Notes: generated by a model not told the origin, from the letters alone. Shown: positions 9,806 through 23,180, numbered from the stretch's first letter. The stretch: DNA of 64,000 nt from Callipepla californica brunnescens (GCA_023055505.1 JALIRH010000001.1:119937964-120001963), one strand, 5' to 3'. Numbers and translations: made by a program.

Positions 9806-11798
9806 AGCCTGGCATTTTGAAAATTAGTCATTCAAAAGTTTAAATATCTTGCTGACAGTCTGTCAACTTTTACTTTGCCATATGTAAAATATGTGAAGCA
9901 CTTATCTACTTACCTGGAAAGTAAATATATTAAATAGTACTTTCATATTCTGCAGTGACAAGTTCTTGCAGCTAATAAAGCAAATGAGACAGCAGCTTTC
10001 ACATCAAGATGCATAGTCCACCTGCTACCTGGGCTTATTTTTATGAATTATTTTTCCAGAAAAGGCCAGATTCCTCCATTGTGACATATTTAACTCTTTT
10101 CCAGGAAACATGAAGCCTGAGGAGACTGGTAGTGTGCTAGAAATTGGACCCATTACCATCAAGAGAGTTAGAAGTGATAAACAATCTGAGTGGTAATTAG
10201 TGGAAGCAGTGGTAAAAATAAAAGCTTGACCCCTCTAATGTTCCTTTTACCCAACGTTGTTTTAATTCGTAAAAACAAACTGGGCATACAAACACTTCAA
10301 TTAAAAAAAAAAAAAAGTAACTGTTTGTAAATGGGTGATTTTCTGTCACGTCTCTCTGCCTGTTTTGGTAATAGAAGCCTTTTAAAGTCAGAGAAGCACT
10401 CTATGTTTTTAACCACTTTTCTGTCCTGAACGCACTTGAATTCTTTGGCTACTGCAGCAAAAGATTTTGGAGATATTAAATTTCTATACATTTTATTTAG
10501 GTTTATAGAAAGAATTTAAGTCAATGTGCCAGTGAGAAAATGAACTGCAGTATGAACTCAGCACTCATTTGTTTCTGGGATCCCTTGGTCAATCACATAC
10601 AAGTGCTCCCTGCCAAGCCACAGTCCTCCTTCAAGGAAAGGTGGCAACACACACAATTTAGTGCATAGATATTAAATTAATAGTCACATGTGGAAGGTAA
10701 TAGTGCATATATGTGGGGACCTCAGAGATCGTCTAGATCCTAACGGAGTCAGGAAGACATTAAGGATTTTTTGAGACAATTTAAGAAACAAACCTCTAGA
10801 AAATGGACTTTGCTTGTTCTGCATCCCACAAACAGATTGCGTTTTAAAATTCACAAGACTGAATTAATGCTGAAAGTTATTAGCTTGACATTATTGAATT
10901 ATAATGTACAATTTTTGATTAACTGATCCAAAATGTGCCATTTCAGCCATGTTTTCATTTTAATGTGGGTTGCCTCTTGATGCTGTCTTCTGTGCAGTAA
11001 CAGAGCAGATCCTCAACGTCATCCAGTTCCCCTCTATATGCAGTGTGATGGAGGACAGTGCTGTGTGATCTCAGATCTTCTAGCTCAGCACCACAGGCAT
11101 CTATGACATCCACAATCAAGAAAGTAGACTCGAATTATGTTGCCCAAAGGTGATAAAATGGCATACAGCTTGAAGACACAATGTCTCAAAATGATGCATT
11201 GTGAACACGCAACTGAATTCAAAATGATGCATTCTATCCGTTCAGGATCCAACACATTTCTCTTTAAGTCAAACTTTGTCAACTGACAGCAGTGTCAAAA
11301 CTCCTATAATTTTTTCATTTATTAAAAAAGAGTGTGGGTTTTATTTTTTGGTTTTTTTTTTTTTTTAGGCAAAATAAATTAAGAACTCCAGCTGTAACTT
11401 CTCCAGTAATTCTAATCAGTAGATTGAATCTTCTTGGTTAACTGAGGCAGCAATTATATCCTGATTTAACTTTCACTGATGTGACATGAAAGTGGTTGCA
11501 TCCAAATAATTTAGTTACATAGCCATAAATTATCTTTAACGGTTGCTGGAATTGGGCCCAAAAAGAGTTTATTTGCTGATAACATAGAACCTACAGATAG
11601 ACCGTGTTTGTAATCGAGGAATCTTGTCTTGCAAGCTACTGTTTTAACTCCTGATCCACATCAGAGGTTTCTGCGTCTATTTCCTTTGTGATAGTTATGA
11701 AGTGTATATCTGCCTTCTGTGAAAGGAAAACAATTTCTTCCCATTCTCACTCTTCCTCCTCACTGAGACCTGTTTTGTGTTGTTTTTTTTCTCTTAAG

Positions 11799-11927
11799 AC
11801 ACAAGTGACACAAATGTTCATTTATATTATTCAACAAGTAACATTTGGGAAAGCAGAAGCAGAATGGCAAAGTTTTGTACATCCTCAGGAAGAGGTGAAA
11901 TTAGATACTAAAGTTTTGGAAAGCTAA
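11799..11927 (+). CDS. speculative 3'-terminal exon
   Basis: A pyrimidine-rich stretch ('gttttttttctcttaag') ends in a plausible splice acceptor at 11797-11798. From 11799 the frame stays open for 42 codons to a TAA at 11925-11927. It begins T-Q-V-T-Q-M-F and ends E-E-V-K-L-D-T-K-V-L-E-S. The composition is protein-like, but no family is recognised and no partner exon in a matching phase was found nearby. A non-canonical A before the AG and the AT-rich setting make a chance frame quite possible. Confidence 0.12.
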   Translation, partial: TQVTQMFIYIIQQVTFGKAEAEWQSFVHPQEEVKLDTKVLES

Positions 11928-13698
11928 AAATGAGCAGTGTAAAATATGAGAAAGCAGCTGTAACTGTCAGTTTAACATCAGTGACCATATTGCAGAAATT
12001 TACTGTCAGAATAGTTTAGCTCTGCAGTGATATTTGAAGGTTTCAAAAGAGAAAATCTTTGTTTATAAAGAAAAGTTGTTAATTGCTTATGTTTCAAAAC
12101 TTCTCACTGAGGCTACTGACATCCATAGGAGGTGCTAGGCTCATGGCTGCTAGGGCAGGGTCTCACCATTCAGTATTCATACAGCTGAACAACTGTCCAG
12201 GTGCAACCTAAGTGCTTGAGCTGAGGTCTGAGCTTGATGAAGGACTTAAGCTAATTGCATGTGTAGCGATGGCATATTCCAGTCTCGGTTCTGGGCCACT
12301 CCAATTAGCTGTCCCCGGGAAAAATCCTCGTGAGGTGGTGATTGCTGCGGGCAGATGGACTTGAGTCATCATTAGTGCTGTAAACAGAGCCCTGGCTTTG
12401 TTTATGTCAGTGCAGAAGAGGACTTTCTCCTCCCTTCATCCTACCAAAATTCAGGTACTTGGCTGCAACAGGTTTCAGGGTCAGCAGAATGGAAAATGAG
12501 TGGGTGAATGGCAACTTGTTGTGCTGCCTCAGCAGTTAGGACAACTCCAAAAATAGAAAGGTGTCCACTCTGAACCCTTCTCCAAAAAGTTTCATCATTG
12601 TCAATAACTGAAAAACATGAGTATGAGAGGAACAAATGCCCAGGATATATCTAGCCAAGTGGTTACCCTTTTAAAAAATAAATAAAGACAGAAAATAATG
12701 AATATAGCTTAATTTAAAGATTATCTATCAAATTAATATGACCATGGTTTTGTGATTGTTTTTTTTTCTTAAGAATTGATGATGTAATTATGGCTAGCCC
12801 AGAACCAGCATAGATCTTCAAAGCTTGTTTTTATGAACAACTGAAAAACTTCAAGAGTAGTAAGAATAAATAAGTATTTTCTGGCAAGCTTTGTCAGCCC
12901 TGGATAAAACCAAAAGCTGTGTTAGACATGTTTCAGACAGATGAGGAGTTACATAAGGCATGAATCCAGAAACTGAATTCTGCTGTTAGAAGCTAAATAC
13001 TGTGCTCTTGAGTACTGAGTATATACCTGTGTTTAAAAAGGTTGTCCAGCCTTAACTGTTGGATTCCATCTCCCTCACTGTTGCAAACGCACTCAGTTCT
13101 TTAGGGAAGTTTGAGAACGAATAAGAAACTGGTCTATAAGTGCAGTCTTTTCCTTTTTTAAGGTCCAAAGCCCAGTGACTGAAGATGTTGAACTGTACTT
13201 CACAGAAGACACTTAAACTGATTCCAAAGTAGGTAGATATCCACTCATGCAACATTATTCATCCTTCCTTAAAAGGTAATATTCATATAGAAAAATCATT
13301 TGAGTTTTGGGAAGCCTTAAAATATTACATTCCACACTGAGTCTATTATTATTTTTTCTCATCTGGCTTCAAGGTTTATATGCAGTTAAAACAACCTTTG
13401 TCCTTTGCAAGCAACCTATTTTTGCCAGTAATTCACTCTGATACTCTGACCTTATTTGCTGATGGCATAATTTGTCTTGCAACCCTACATAAATATACTA
13501 CATCAATAACATTTTCTCAAGGCTATTTTCCTCTGAACCACACAGGAGTAAATTGGTTATTTTTCGTTTCAGCAAAGCAACAGACAACAGTATAACTTTC
13601 CTAGTATAGTTCTAATGTAAAGCAGGCAAGAAGATGATGTTTGTTTTGTTTTTATTGCTATTTTTAAGATGAAGACAAGGTGGTAAACTAAAGCTAGA

Positions 13699-13738
13699 GT
13701 TCTTTTTTTCTTTTCTTTTCTTTTTTCTTTTTTTTTCA
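13699..13738. repeat. polypyrimidine (CTTTT)n tract
   Basis: About 40 bp of T with interspersed C, ending in CAG. It resembles a splice acceptor, but each downstream frame closes within about 20 codons, so I treat it as a simple repeat. Confidence 0.8.
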
Positions 13739-14844
13739 GAAACTACAATTGTATGTGACCTTTTCCATTCACATTCAGTTTGCACAGAGGAATAATTTCT
13801 AAAGTAGTGTGGGAAGGAACAATTAAAGTTAAATGTTAATTTTCAGAAATAAGACTCAGCTTGTGTTCTAGTTATTGAATTGCCACTGGAATACAATTCA
13901 GGCGCAGTCTCCTGGGGAAAAGCACTGGAAATGAAGCACTAGAATCACAAGGAAATTGTAGAATGATATCTTTTGAGTTCAGACTAGTCTCTCTAAATAA
14001 CATTCTAAATGGCAACGGCTTACGGTAGCCTTCAAAGCTGTATCTGATGTTATTTTCTTTATTGCAAACTTTCATCAAGGGGCCATATCCCGTACTCCTT
14101 ACAAGTAGGAGTAGACATTTGAGTCAGTCCTAGTTTAAGGCAGGAGTACTAAGGGTCTCTGTTTAGTAAGGAGTCATTAGTCTCACTGTGTTCCTAGACT
14201 GTTGAGGTTTGGGGCCAGAGCTACTAACTGGATATGCCACACCACAGTTTTCATATCAATGTTCTTGTTCTTGAGCTCAGGCAGCTATCCCCTCACATGT
14301 GCACATAGGACACCAGGACCAAAACTATTCAAACTGTGCACCCTGTAAGCTGCCTGATGCTGACAGCCTGACAGCCATGTACTCATGACTTCTCTAAGTT
14401 ATGCATATACAGGTTGTAAGAAATTGAGATGCTGGAGTCTTTCATAAAAGTTCAAAGGATGTTTCTGTTCACTACAAGAGGCACGCTTCCAAAAGGAAAG
14501 TTGGAAGTGCCAACTAATTTTCTCTGCAACATGTAACTATTACTAAACACTGATTTTGCTGGACTTCAGGGAACTTTATGAAAAGTTCAAACTATAGGAA
14601 CAATATGCACTAATCTCTGCCTTAAGTTCAATAGTTAGAACTGAAACATAGCATATGGTGCCTTAGGAAGGAAATATCCAGTCCTGCTGTATAATAGGAC
14701 TTCACGATGAAGAATTCTTCACCAGTATTTGTGATTCCACTGACTAATTTACTTCTGTATCCATTTTGCCTTTGTTCTTGATGAATTTATTGTTGCTTTC
14801 CAATACTGGTTGTATTCTGCTTTAGTATTCTCGATTGAAAGGAC

Positions 14845-14922
14845 TTCTGTTGACTTGGATTGATAGATAGCCTAGATGATGATATTGGACCTTTCCAACC
14901 TTAGTGATTCTATGAATTTCTG
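14845..14922 (+). mobile_element. CR1: CR1 3' terminal stub
   Basis: Ends with 'gatgatattggacctttcc', 'aaccttagtgattctatga', the sense-strand CR1 terminus with one octamer. The 20-25 bp before it ('gattgatagatagcctagat') are degenerate. Only the last 60-80 bp survive. Confidence 0.75.
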
Positions 14923-14984
14923 TGCTCTGTAGTGATATTTAGAGACACCAGCAAATCACTGTGTACTTCTCCTTGGTGAACTGA

Positions 14985-15340
14985 AAAGTTGGACTGCCTC
15001 ATGTTCATCTCCTCAGTCATTCCTTTTACCCACCTGGCCAATCCTTTCCAGGTTTTTAGCTTCTCTCTTAAATCACTAATAAAAGTAATGGGCGAATTAT
15101 TCCAGGAATGGTTTCATTATTGTCAAAAGCAGAGTTATTATAATTTCATAACTCCTACTCACTATTCCATGTTTATATCCATTATTCCTCTTGACTGCAG
15201 TGTCACTTGGGATCTCATTATTAGTTGATTATCCACAATGGCCCTAAGTCTTTTTCAGAGTTACTATATCCCAGGTTAGCAAACCCATACCATTAGTGTA
15301 GTTTACATTCTCTATTTCTATATACATGGCCTTTGGCCAT
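14985..15340 (-). mobile_element. CR1: ancient CR1-like relic
   Basis: The stretch 'ttgattatccacaatggccc', 'taagtctttttcagagtta', followed by 'catggcctttggccatatt', resembles a deeply conserved antisense segment of old amniote CR1 elements. The preceding part ('cccacctggccaatcctttc', 'aaatcactaataaaagtaat') also fits. Divergence is high and both ends are uncertain. The family assignment is from memory and should be checked against a repeat library. Confidence 0.45.
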
Positions 15341-15903
15341 ATTGGAATAGATATTGCTTTACTGAAACCAAAGTCTCTATAGCATTTCTCATTAACCACT
15401 CTCCCTCCTCACATGCCACCAGTGGATATACACAGTGATGAGAACTCTGCCCAGTCATTCTTAAAAAAATCTGAATAGCTCAGAGGAAAAAAATTCTCTG
15501 ATGGACTCAAAGAAGGCACAAGTGTTCAGATACCATTCCATAATATTAACAATATATATTTAGACTTACATTTTAAGCAGTTTTAAATAGAATGTGCCTT
15601 TTAGGTTGTGGGATTTAAACTTGTTTTTATTCCTTTATCGACTATGATTGTATTTGGAGTTTTTTGTCATTTGCAGTTATGAAACTAAAAGCCTCATAAT
15701 ATCGTGATAAATGCCTTGTGGAAGTCCTAATATATGACATCAACAATATTTATCTATTACAATTATCAAAAAGTGCATTTAATTAAAATGCCAAAATCCA
15801 ATTTTCTGCACTACATGCCAATTCATATTATTGTTTTAAATTTATTAGCTCAGTTCCATGTATGTCATCCAATTCCTTTTTAGAGATACACAACAAAATC
15901 ATT

Positions 15904-15927
15904 TTTGTTTGCTTGTTTGTTTGTTTC
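15904..15927. repeat. (GTTT)n microsatellite
   Basis: Short run of GTTT units with one GCTT interruption. Confidence 0.8.
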
Positions 15928-16061
15928 TGATTTAAATTAACATCCTTACTTTCTGTAAGGAAGAAATTTTCATTTCTAAATATCTATTCCAAATGATTAT
16001 TTGTTTGTTTTTTTCTGCTAAACATTTGAACATCTATGAGTATATAAAATTGCTGATTTCT

Positions 16062-16084
16062 TATATATATATATATATATATAT
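16062..16084. repeat. (TA)n microsatellite
   Basis: Eleven uninterrupted TA units. Confidence 0.95.
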
Positions 16085-16150
16085 TTCTTACAGTAAATCT
16101 GAATATACCTAATTTTGTCATCTTACAGGTTTTTCATGTTAAAAAAAAGC

Positions 16151-16181
16151 TTTATTATTATTATTATTTTTTTTTTTTTTT
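16151..16181. repeat. (TTA)n and poly(T)
   Basis: Five TTA units running directly into a T tract. Confidence 0.9.
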
Positions 16182-17944
16182 AATTATATTTTGTTTAGTC
16201 CAAAGAAACCAAAACCTTCAATACTAGTTACATAAATTAAATATAAAGACAACTCCTAAAATGAAAATGAAGTAGTCAAAGAATTAAAAAAAAAATAAAA
16301 GAAACAATAATTTAAAAGAAAAACATAAGTTTTGAAAGATTCTGATATGAGATGTTTGTACCTAAGGAAGAATGGCTGCACTTACAAAAATAATATTTAT
16401 TGCAACAAAATAGAAATCAAAGTAAATTGCTCTTGGACACCTTAATATCCATGTATTTATTTTATATTCATTCCCCATTGATTGAATCTAATTATTGCTA
16501 TTGTTAAAGGAATCTCTAATATAGAGGGGAAAAAAAAAGAAAAAAAACTATTAGTGAGTTGATCACATCAGAAATAATTCTGATATTTCAGTGTTTCCAC
16601 CTTGAAACAATATTTTTAGAACATCTAGTTGCATTAACATCTTGATCTTTTATGCCATAATGAATTCCATTGCTGAGCTGCCCTATTCTCTCCAAAAAAA
16701 TTTATATCGAGAAACCAGGAATTTCATTTATTTCACCAAGGAATAAAGACTCTTGATTAAGAGTCCTCATTTTTTACACAAAAAAAAATATACTTCTAGG
16801 ACATTTAGTACTTTTTTTTCTAAACCAATCTTTCTCTTCAGAAGCTGGTTGGAAATAATTTCTCATAACATTATGTGTCTCCTCTATAGATACCTCCATA
16901 TCAGATTCTTGCCCTAGCTTCCATTTATAGTTGATGGAGGTGCTTTTAGGGCACAATTCAGCTGACTGAGTTCAGATGTCTATTTTAGGGGAGAAGAATT
17001 GCACTTCAGCAGAGTCTGGTTTTCTCACTGATGGGAAAGGGCACTGTATGTACCTCACTTAATATGAGGAAAACTAGCACTTCTTCTTAATTTTAACTAG
17101 ATAATCGACCTAGATAATGAACATGATCCTGGAGGTGGAGATCAAAAAGATGCTTATTCTCCTTAAAAAAATGTTTTTCCCCACCTGCTGAAAGGGAGAT
17201 ATAATTAAACTAATAATTACCCTTAGAGATGAGAGATAAACTGACTTACATCTATGCAGGCAACAAAGCCATTTTCCTTTAGATAATATATCTTAGGGAA
17301 GATTAAAAGACTGTAATTGAGGTGTAAGATTGTGGAAGGCAAATGAATATTGCAGGTGGAATCAGTGCCTGGAAGTTGAGAGTATGAAAGTGTAAAGTTG
17401 ACAAAACCACACAAGAATAAACAGAAACATAAACAGAAAAGCTTATTTAACATGAAATTTAATTTATTATTCTAACAATGTTATGCTCAAATTTGATTTA
17501 CATTTACACTTCAGTGTAATAAGAATAATAAGACTCTATGAGGATTTTAATAAATTGATTTATGTGGCATCTTAATGCAGATTATGGCTGGTGACTATTC
17601 AATAGGATCATTTTTCATTCAAAGTCCTATTCTTACAGAATCATTGACAGTAACCCTATAGTGTTCTTTAAGAATAGAACCACAGTTAATCTCCATGATA
17701 CTGGGTACTTAAATACTTCATAATATCTGGTTTCTCAATCTCTATGAGTTTTTCCAGAGTATGTATAGTTTGTAAATAGATTAAGTTTTTATTTTTGTGC
17801 TAATTTTGTGCAGTGATACTTAGAGATAGTGCTAGAATTTGAATGCATGGAAACCGTTAATATTCAGTTGAAGAAAAAAATAGGTGCATTATTTACTGCT
17901 TCTTGCATTTAGTAAATTTACAGCATTACATGAAATTGAACAAT

Positions 17945-18125
17945 GTTGATGCCATTCTCTGAACACATCCCAGGATATCAGTGTCTTTCTGGTAGTGAGG
18001 GGCCCAACAATGAACACACTACTCAAGATGTAATCTCAAGCTACATAAATTCTGAGGAAATTTATATTCATCTTTTACTGGACACACCACTCACTGCAGT
18101 GCCTTTTTAAAGTTACCTTTCTAAT
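17945..18125 (-). mobile_element. CR1: ancient CR1 fragment
   Basis: Plus-strand wording 'gtctttctggtagtgagggg', 'cccaacaatgaacacacta', 'ctcaagatgtaatctcaa' is the antisense of the CR1 ORF2 block that normally encodes the ...Q-F-W-A-P... region. A later 'ctggacacaccac' also fits. No 3' end is present and the copy is heavily mutated. Confidence 0.6.
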
Positions 18126-18352
18126 TAAAAAATAGTACAGATTCCTGTGACTTTTGAACATCCATCACTTTATATGAAGAGGAAATTAGGACACATTAGC
18201 ATACAACATAGTATGTGCTTGTTTCTGCCTGTCAGGTTGATTGGTATTTGTCTTCAAACCCACATGGAGACGACTCCTCTTTTTGAGCAGAACACAAATG
18301 TTTTCTGTTATATTCTGTATTATCAGGTGTACAGAGCTGCACTGAACAGTCA

Positions 18353-18379
18353 CATATATATATGTATATATATATATAC
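18353..18379. repeat. (TA)n microsatellite
   Basis: TA repeats with one TG interruption; creates spurious I-Y-I-Y frames on both strands. Confidence 0.9.
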
Positions 18380-18857
18380 GTCTGTGAAGAACAGGTTTTG
18401 AAAAAAAAAAAAAAAGCAAAGGAAAATCTTTCTCGAAGTGTTTCTGAAAAATGAAAAGTTTAACTTTTATTTTTTTTTCCCTTATATATATTTAAAATTC
18501 TACCAGAAGGGAAATGTCAGTAGTTTCTGAGTCAAGACAGAATAACAATAAGTTTCATCCATTTCTAGTGGAGGCAGCTGGTTTATTTCTATGCAGGCAT
18601 GGAAAGTGGGTTCTCTATTAGCACAGCATTTATAATAACATTCAAATAGATTTTTTATAGCTTTTTTATTACATCACAGATTGTGAGTCTTCCTTTCAGA
18701 AAGAGTGAGAAAGAAAAAAAAAGAAAAAAACCCTAAACCTAAATAAAAAATATTGTTTTTGATCCTGTCTAGTATTCATAAATGCTGCTTGAACAAACTT
18801 TGGATAAGTTGTGCATTTCTAATACGTGTTACTACCTTTCCTAAAGTATGTTAAAAC

Positions 18858-18895
18858 ATATATATATATGTATATATATAATATATATATATATT
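18858..18895. repeat. (TA)n microsatellite
   Basis: About 38 bp of TA units with a TG and an AA interruption. Confidence 0.9.
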
Positions 18896-19641
18896 TAGCT
18901 TCATTATCAAAGTAGTGGAGGTGGGTGTCCTTGAAATGCAGGCTTGACTCCTTTTTCTTTGTTTATGGATTATTGTTCCACATGGGAGCTATTTAAACAA
19001 GTCCTGATTGTACTGCAATCCAAAAGAATTAAACCATGACTACTACTCTGATTTGCGTAGCACTACCAAAGGAAAAAAAAAAAAAAAAAGAATAAAAAAC
19101 TCCTGAACTCAAAATAACCAGCCTCCTTTTCAATTGTCTGTATTTTTAACAGATTAATTGCTTTTTGTTCTGGCATGGGAGAAGCCATGCAGAAAAGCTA
19201 TTGTGTTCGTGTGCTGGGGAATTTGACAGAGAGCTCTCTAGTGGGTGATAACTGATGGGTAATATCAGCAAAGGGACAGAAGTGAGATTGTGAAATATAT
19301 AAAAAAAAACTAACGCAGAAACAATTGATAAAAAAAAAAAAATTGAAATGTGTGTCATTCCTACTCCTGTCACAGTTTCAGAGGGTCATAGAAGAAAAAG
19401 GTGGAACAGATCTGTGAACCCATCCCTAAGCTTAGATGCACCATAGTCAGTAGAAGATCTTTGCTTTCTCATTTTTTTTTCATCACAGGTTCAGCAACAT
19501 GGGTATATATTCAGGGATGAAGGACAGCTGCACTGCTTTCTTTACTCTGGATGACTAGAGAACAATTTTTAAATAACATTTTGGACTCATTCTTTTGAGT
19601 AACATACATTAGGTTTTACCGCTAGGTTATTAAATATACAG

Positions 19642-19872
19642 TCCAGGAGTGGTTCGGGTTGGATATTTGGAAAAGCTTCTCAGAGAATGTGGTCAGGCAC
19701 TGGCACAGGCTGCCCAGGGAGGATGTGGAGTCACCACCCCCAGTGGTATTAAAGAAACCTGTAAACATGGCACTAAGGAACATGTTTTGGTGTGCAATAT
19801 TGATGATAGGTTGGGTGGTTGGACAAGATGATATTAGAGATCTTTTCCAACCTTAAAGATTTGATATGATTC
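19642..19872 (+). mobile_element. CR1: CR1 3' fragment, about 230 bp
   Basis: Sense CR1 with 'gtggtcaggcactggcacag', 'gctgcccagggaggatgtgg', 'agtcaccacccccagtgg' and the end 'gatcttttccaaccttaaag'. It covers the last ORF2 codons (H-W-H-R-L-P-R-E-D-V-E-S frame at 19710-19740) and the 3' UTR. 5'-truncated, terminal octamers degenerate. Confidence 0.9.
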
Positions 19873-22800
19873 AAAAATCAACATCCTTTTTTGTGTATAA
19901 ATTATGAAAAAATGACACTGAACTGCTGAACTGAAAGAACTGTAGTGCTTCACCTTGGATCTGCTTGGTTTATTAATCTCACCATTATAATAGTGACTGA
20001 GAATTTAGCTCTTATTCAGCATTCCTTTAGTAACGCATACGTTTTTCTTCTGCAACATGATTTATAAGCAGCTCTGCTGTGTAAGTATTTTAACTCAATA
20101 TCATCTAGCTCACTAGAAATTCAGAAGCTATATTACACAGGAAGAGTTCCAATTTTGTGTTAATTAATGTGTAACAAGGAACTAAAAAATGATCTTTTAA
20201 ATTTATAGTGTTCTCTTCCAAAACCAATGGTATTTTCATTCATATCCCACTTATTAGAGTGCTTCCCTTAAAAACCAAGTTGTAAAGTTAAGCTCTTCTG
20301 AAATATAACTTTAACTCAGTATACCTAATTATGGGAGGACTAGGCTGTGGTTGAAACTGTGATGGGGTGCTAAAGAGTATAATGCAAAACAAAGGGTATT
20401 TCAGAGTTCATTTAAAGGCTTAAATTTTTGGACAGATGCTTATATTCCTTTGCCTTTTTCCCCCAGTCATAAATCCTGGGAAGCACAAATTTGAATCCAG
20501 TTTTACGATTCTGAATATATTTTAACAAGGAATAACAGAGCCAAGCGAATTTCCAATTGAGGTGGTTTTTGCATGAATGCAAAAATTTCCCATTATTACT
20601 GATGAAAATGCCATTTTATTACTGATTGGTGATTGTGGGAATTTTCTTTTGAAAATGGTTATTTAGCTGATACAGAGCCAGCCTCGTGGCTGCTTTACCA
20701 GCGGCTCTAAATTTCTTGGCTCATAACAGAGAGAAATACTAATTGTGTAGTGCAAGTCAACTGTGGAAAAATACAATCTAAGAAAATTTTAAGAAATGTA
20801 GCTGAGGCAGAAGTGGCTGTTGTGCATGCGAAAGGCACTTTGGTTGTGTTTTTTGGCACAACTAACACCCTTCTAACAGAATTCAGTGAACCACAGATAC
20901 AACCTGTTCCTTCAGTAATCTGCAAATCCCACAGGACTGTCATTCTGTCATCCATGCTGCTCTGCTAAACAACATTCCAAGTAATCAATTTTCAGGAAAC
21001 CTGAAAGATGTATTGTGATGCTCTGTGTTAATTTACCAGATTCCCTAATAAGCTTTAAATAAACAAAGTTATCAAGCTAATTAGCATTCAGGGGAAAATA
21101 ATGTATTTTGAATCTCTGAAGTTATTAGTCTTCTTAAAATTCTCTTCTAGAAAATGAAAGAAATACATCCAAACAATGCTGTATGTATAAGTTAGGAGGT
21201 ACAGTCTAGAAAGCAGAAAACCAGTGCTGACCATTTGATCTAAAAAGATGATGTTTCCAAACTGTTAGGAAATGAGAGCTACAAAGGAATCCTTGGTAGG
21301 CATTCTTCAAACAGCTCTGCTTTTTGGGATTGATTGTCGTCTTGAAATTAAACCAGCTTAGTACTTTCTGAAAATTCCTTCGACCACTGAGATACAGTGT
21401 GTTGCTCAAATATCATAAAAACTTCAGAGTCAAAGAGATCTTTTAGATCTTTACAAGTATGAATTCACAGAATAGTAAATGAGATCTATCCCTATCAGAG
21501 GATGTAAGGATTCTGTTCTTCCTTTGTTAGCTTAATATAATAGTAGTTTTGGAGTTCCTGGAGTATTGTACTGTTTGTGTAAATACCTAGAATAGATAGA
21601 AATGTATGTCATTGTAAGCAGTAGGCTTGCTCATGACATAAACTGTATCCACCAAATAACATTTTCTGAGAAATACAAAAGAATTTATTTTATCTATATT
21701 TACTTGTCATATTGTATAATGCATTGTAATTAAGGGGTTTAAGACTTCCCCTAAAGTGCAAAAAATAAAATAAAAAAAAAAGTTATGATTATTTCTCTGA
21801 ATTAATATATAAACTTTAAAGAATATACGTTTGCTTCTTGTTGAATGCAGATTGTAGCTGTGTCTGATGAGATAAGATGCAACACTGAAAGTGGGCAGCA
21901 GTGGCCTTGGGGAGAAAATCAGCCAGGGAGGAGTGCAAGTGAAGGAAAGCTAGAGTTCCTCAGATGAGTTACTTTCACTTAAGAGCTAAGTTGTGAAATT
22001 ACCTTGTAATATAGAGGATCAGTATAATGGTATTAAAAATTTTTAAATGTGGTGTTATCCTTCCTGCATTTCTTACATAGGGTATTTGCTCTCTTTGAGT
22101 CATCTGTGGTCAGACAACACAAGCTCAACCCTCTTCATTCTGCTTTCTTGGGATCTCCTGGGGTCACTGCACTGCTATTAAAGCCTACATAAAAAGAAAT
22201 TAAAAAATAAGCTTTACTGCATGGGGACCCAGACCCCTAACAGAAAAACTAGTGGAGTGCTAAGAAATTAAAGATGTTGAAGATGACTACTCTGGAGAGC
22301 AAAGTCAATAAGTGACTTATTTATTTTCTCTCTTAAAGACTCACATGTCTCTACACACCTATTAGATGCACTACAAAACGTAAAACATTCCTGTTATTTA
22401 TTTGTGTTAATGCTGGCTCAGGATGCTCTGTTTGGTCAGGTTTTCAGAAAAGCCATGGAAAGAGGGCTTACCAAGTTTCATCCTGACCCTGCACTGATAG
22501 TTTGGAATGGACAGTCATTCTCATAACTAACAGGATTCTAAGATTTGCTATGGAGATGTCTCATTTAATTCCTGGTTGAAATTTGCTTGGCACAGTGATT
22601 CATCCATCCATTTTGCTTATATTGAACCTGGAAATCAAAGAGTGAGCCACAGCTACATTCAAGGGTATTCATGATGGAAACACTTTTCCTCAGAGGCTAC
22701 CATCACCATAAAGTGGTTTCTGGAGCTGGTTCCATGATTTAGATTGCTACTTTTGGTACTGTATCACTCCAGAAAAGAAGTCTATCACCACAGAACTTAA

Positions 22801-22924
22801 AAGCAGAGGACTATACAGAGACTATTCTTGAAAATGATAATAGAAGATCAGTTTAGGACTTCATGTCAGCACTTCAAAGACATACACGCTGGCAGAGTAT
22901 AAATGACACAGCACAGTGTAGAGC
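19873..22924. other. 3 kb of unique sequence
   Basis: No repeat family recognised. An A-rich stretch lies at about 21759-21781. Opposite-strand open frames at 20707-20968 overlap each other completely and lack motifs. Confidence 0.35.
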
Positions 22925-23180
22925 TGGTAATAGAAGTTATAGAATCAGAATCTTTAGAATTGGAAAAGACCATTAAAGGTCATCTAGTCCAACTTTCTTG
23001 CAATGAACAGGGATATCCACAATTAGATCAGGTTTCCCAGGGTCTGGCCCATCCTGGCCTTGAAAGTCTCCAGGGATGTGGCATCAATCACATCTCTGGG
23101 CAACATTTTCCAATGCCTCAGCACCCTCAATATAAAAGACGTTCTCCTTATATCAAACCTAATTCTACCCTCTTTAAATT

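Larger units (their letters stand above)
9516..14844. other. 5.3 kb of mostly unique AT-rich DNA
   Basis: Almost free of recognisable interspersed repeats. It holds an inverted repeat (9723-9805), a pyrimidine tract (13699-13738), A/T runs near 10304-10317, 11349-11366 and 12752-12770, and a relatively GC-rich block at about 12120-12430. A possible 3'-terminal exon (11799-11927) is listed separately. No known gene was recognised. Confidence 0.35.
15345..17944. other. unique, very AT-rich sequence
   Basis: Contains a (GTTT)n run at 15904-15927, a (TA)n microsatellite at 16062-16084, (TTA)n followed by poly(T) at 16151-16181, and A-rich tracts near 16285-16320 and 16527-16548. No gene or interspersed repeat recognised. 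Confidence 0.4.
18126..19641. other. unique sequence with TA microsatellites
   Basis: Two TA-rich microsatellites and several A runs (18405-18416, 18714-18731, 19073-19090, 19300-19341). No gene or interspersed repeat seen. Confidence 0.4.

Noticed and set aside
10700..10750. Possible CR1 3' stub ('gacctcagagatcgtctaga')
   Set aside because: Only about 35 bp fit and no flanking CR1 wording supports it.
13699..13800. Polypyrimidine-CAG at 13738 as a splice acceptor
   Set aside because: All downstream frames close within about 20 codons and no donor precedes the stops.
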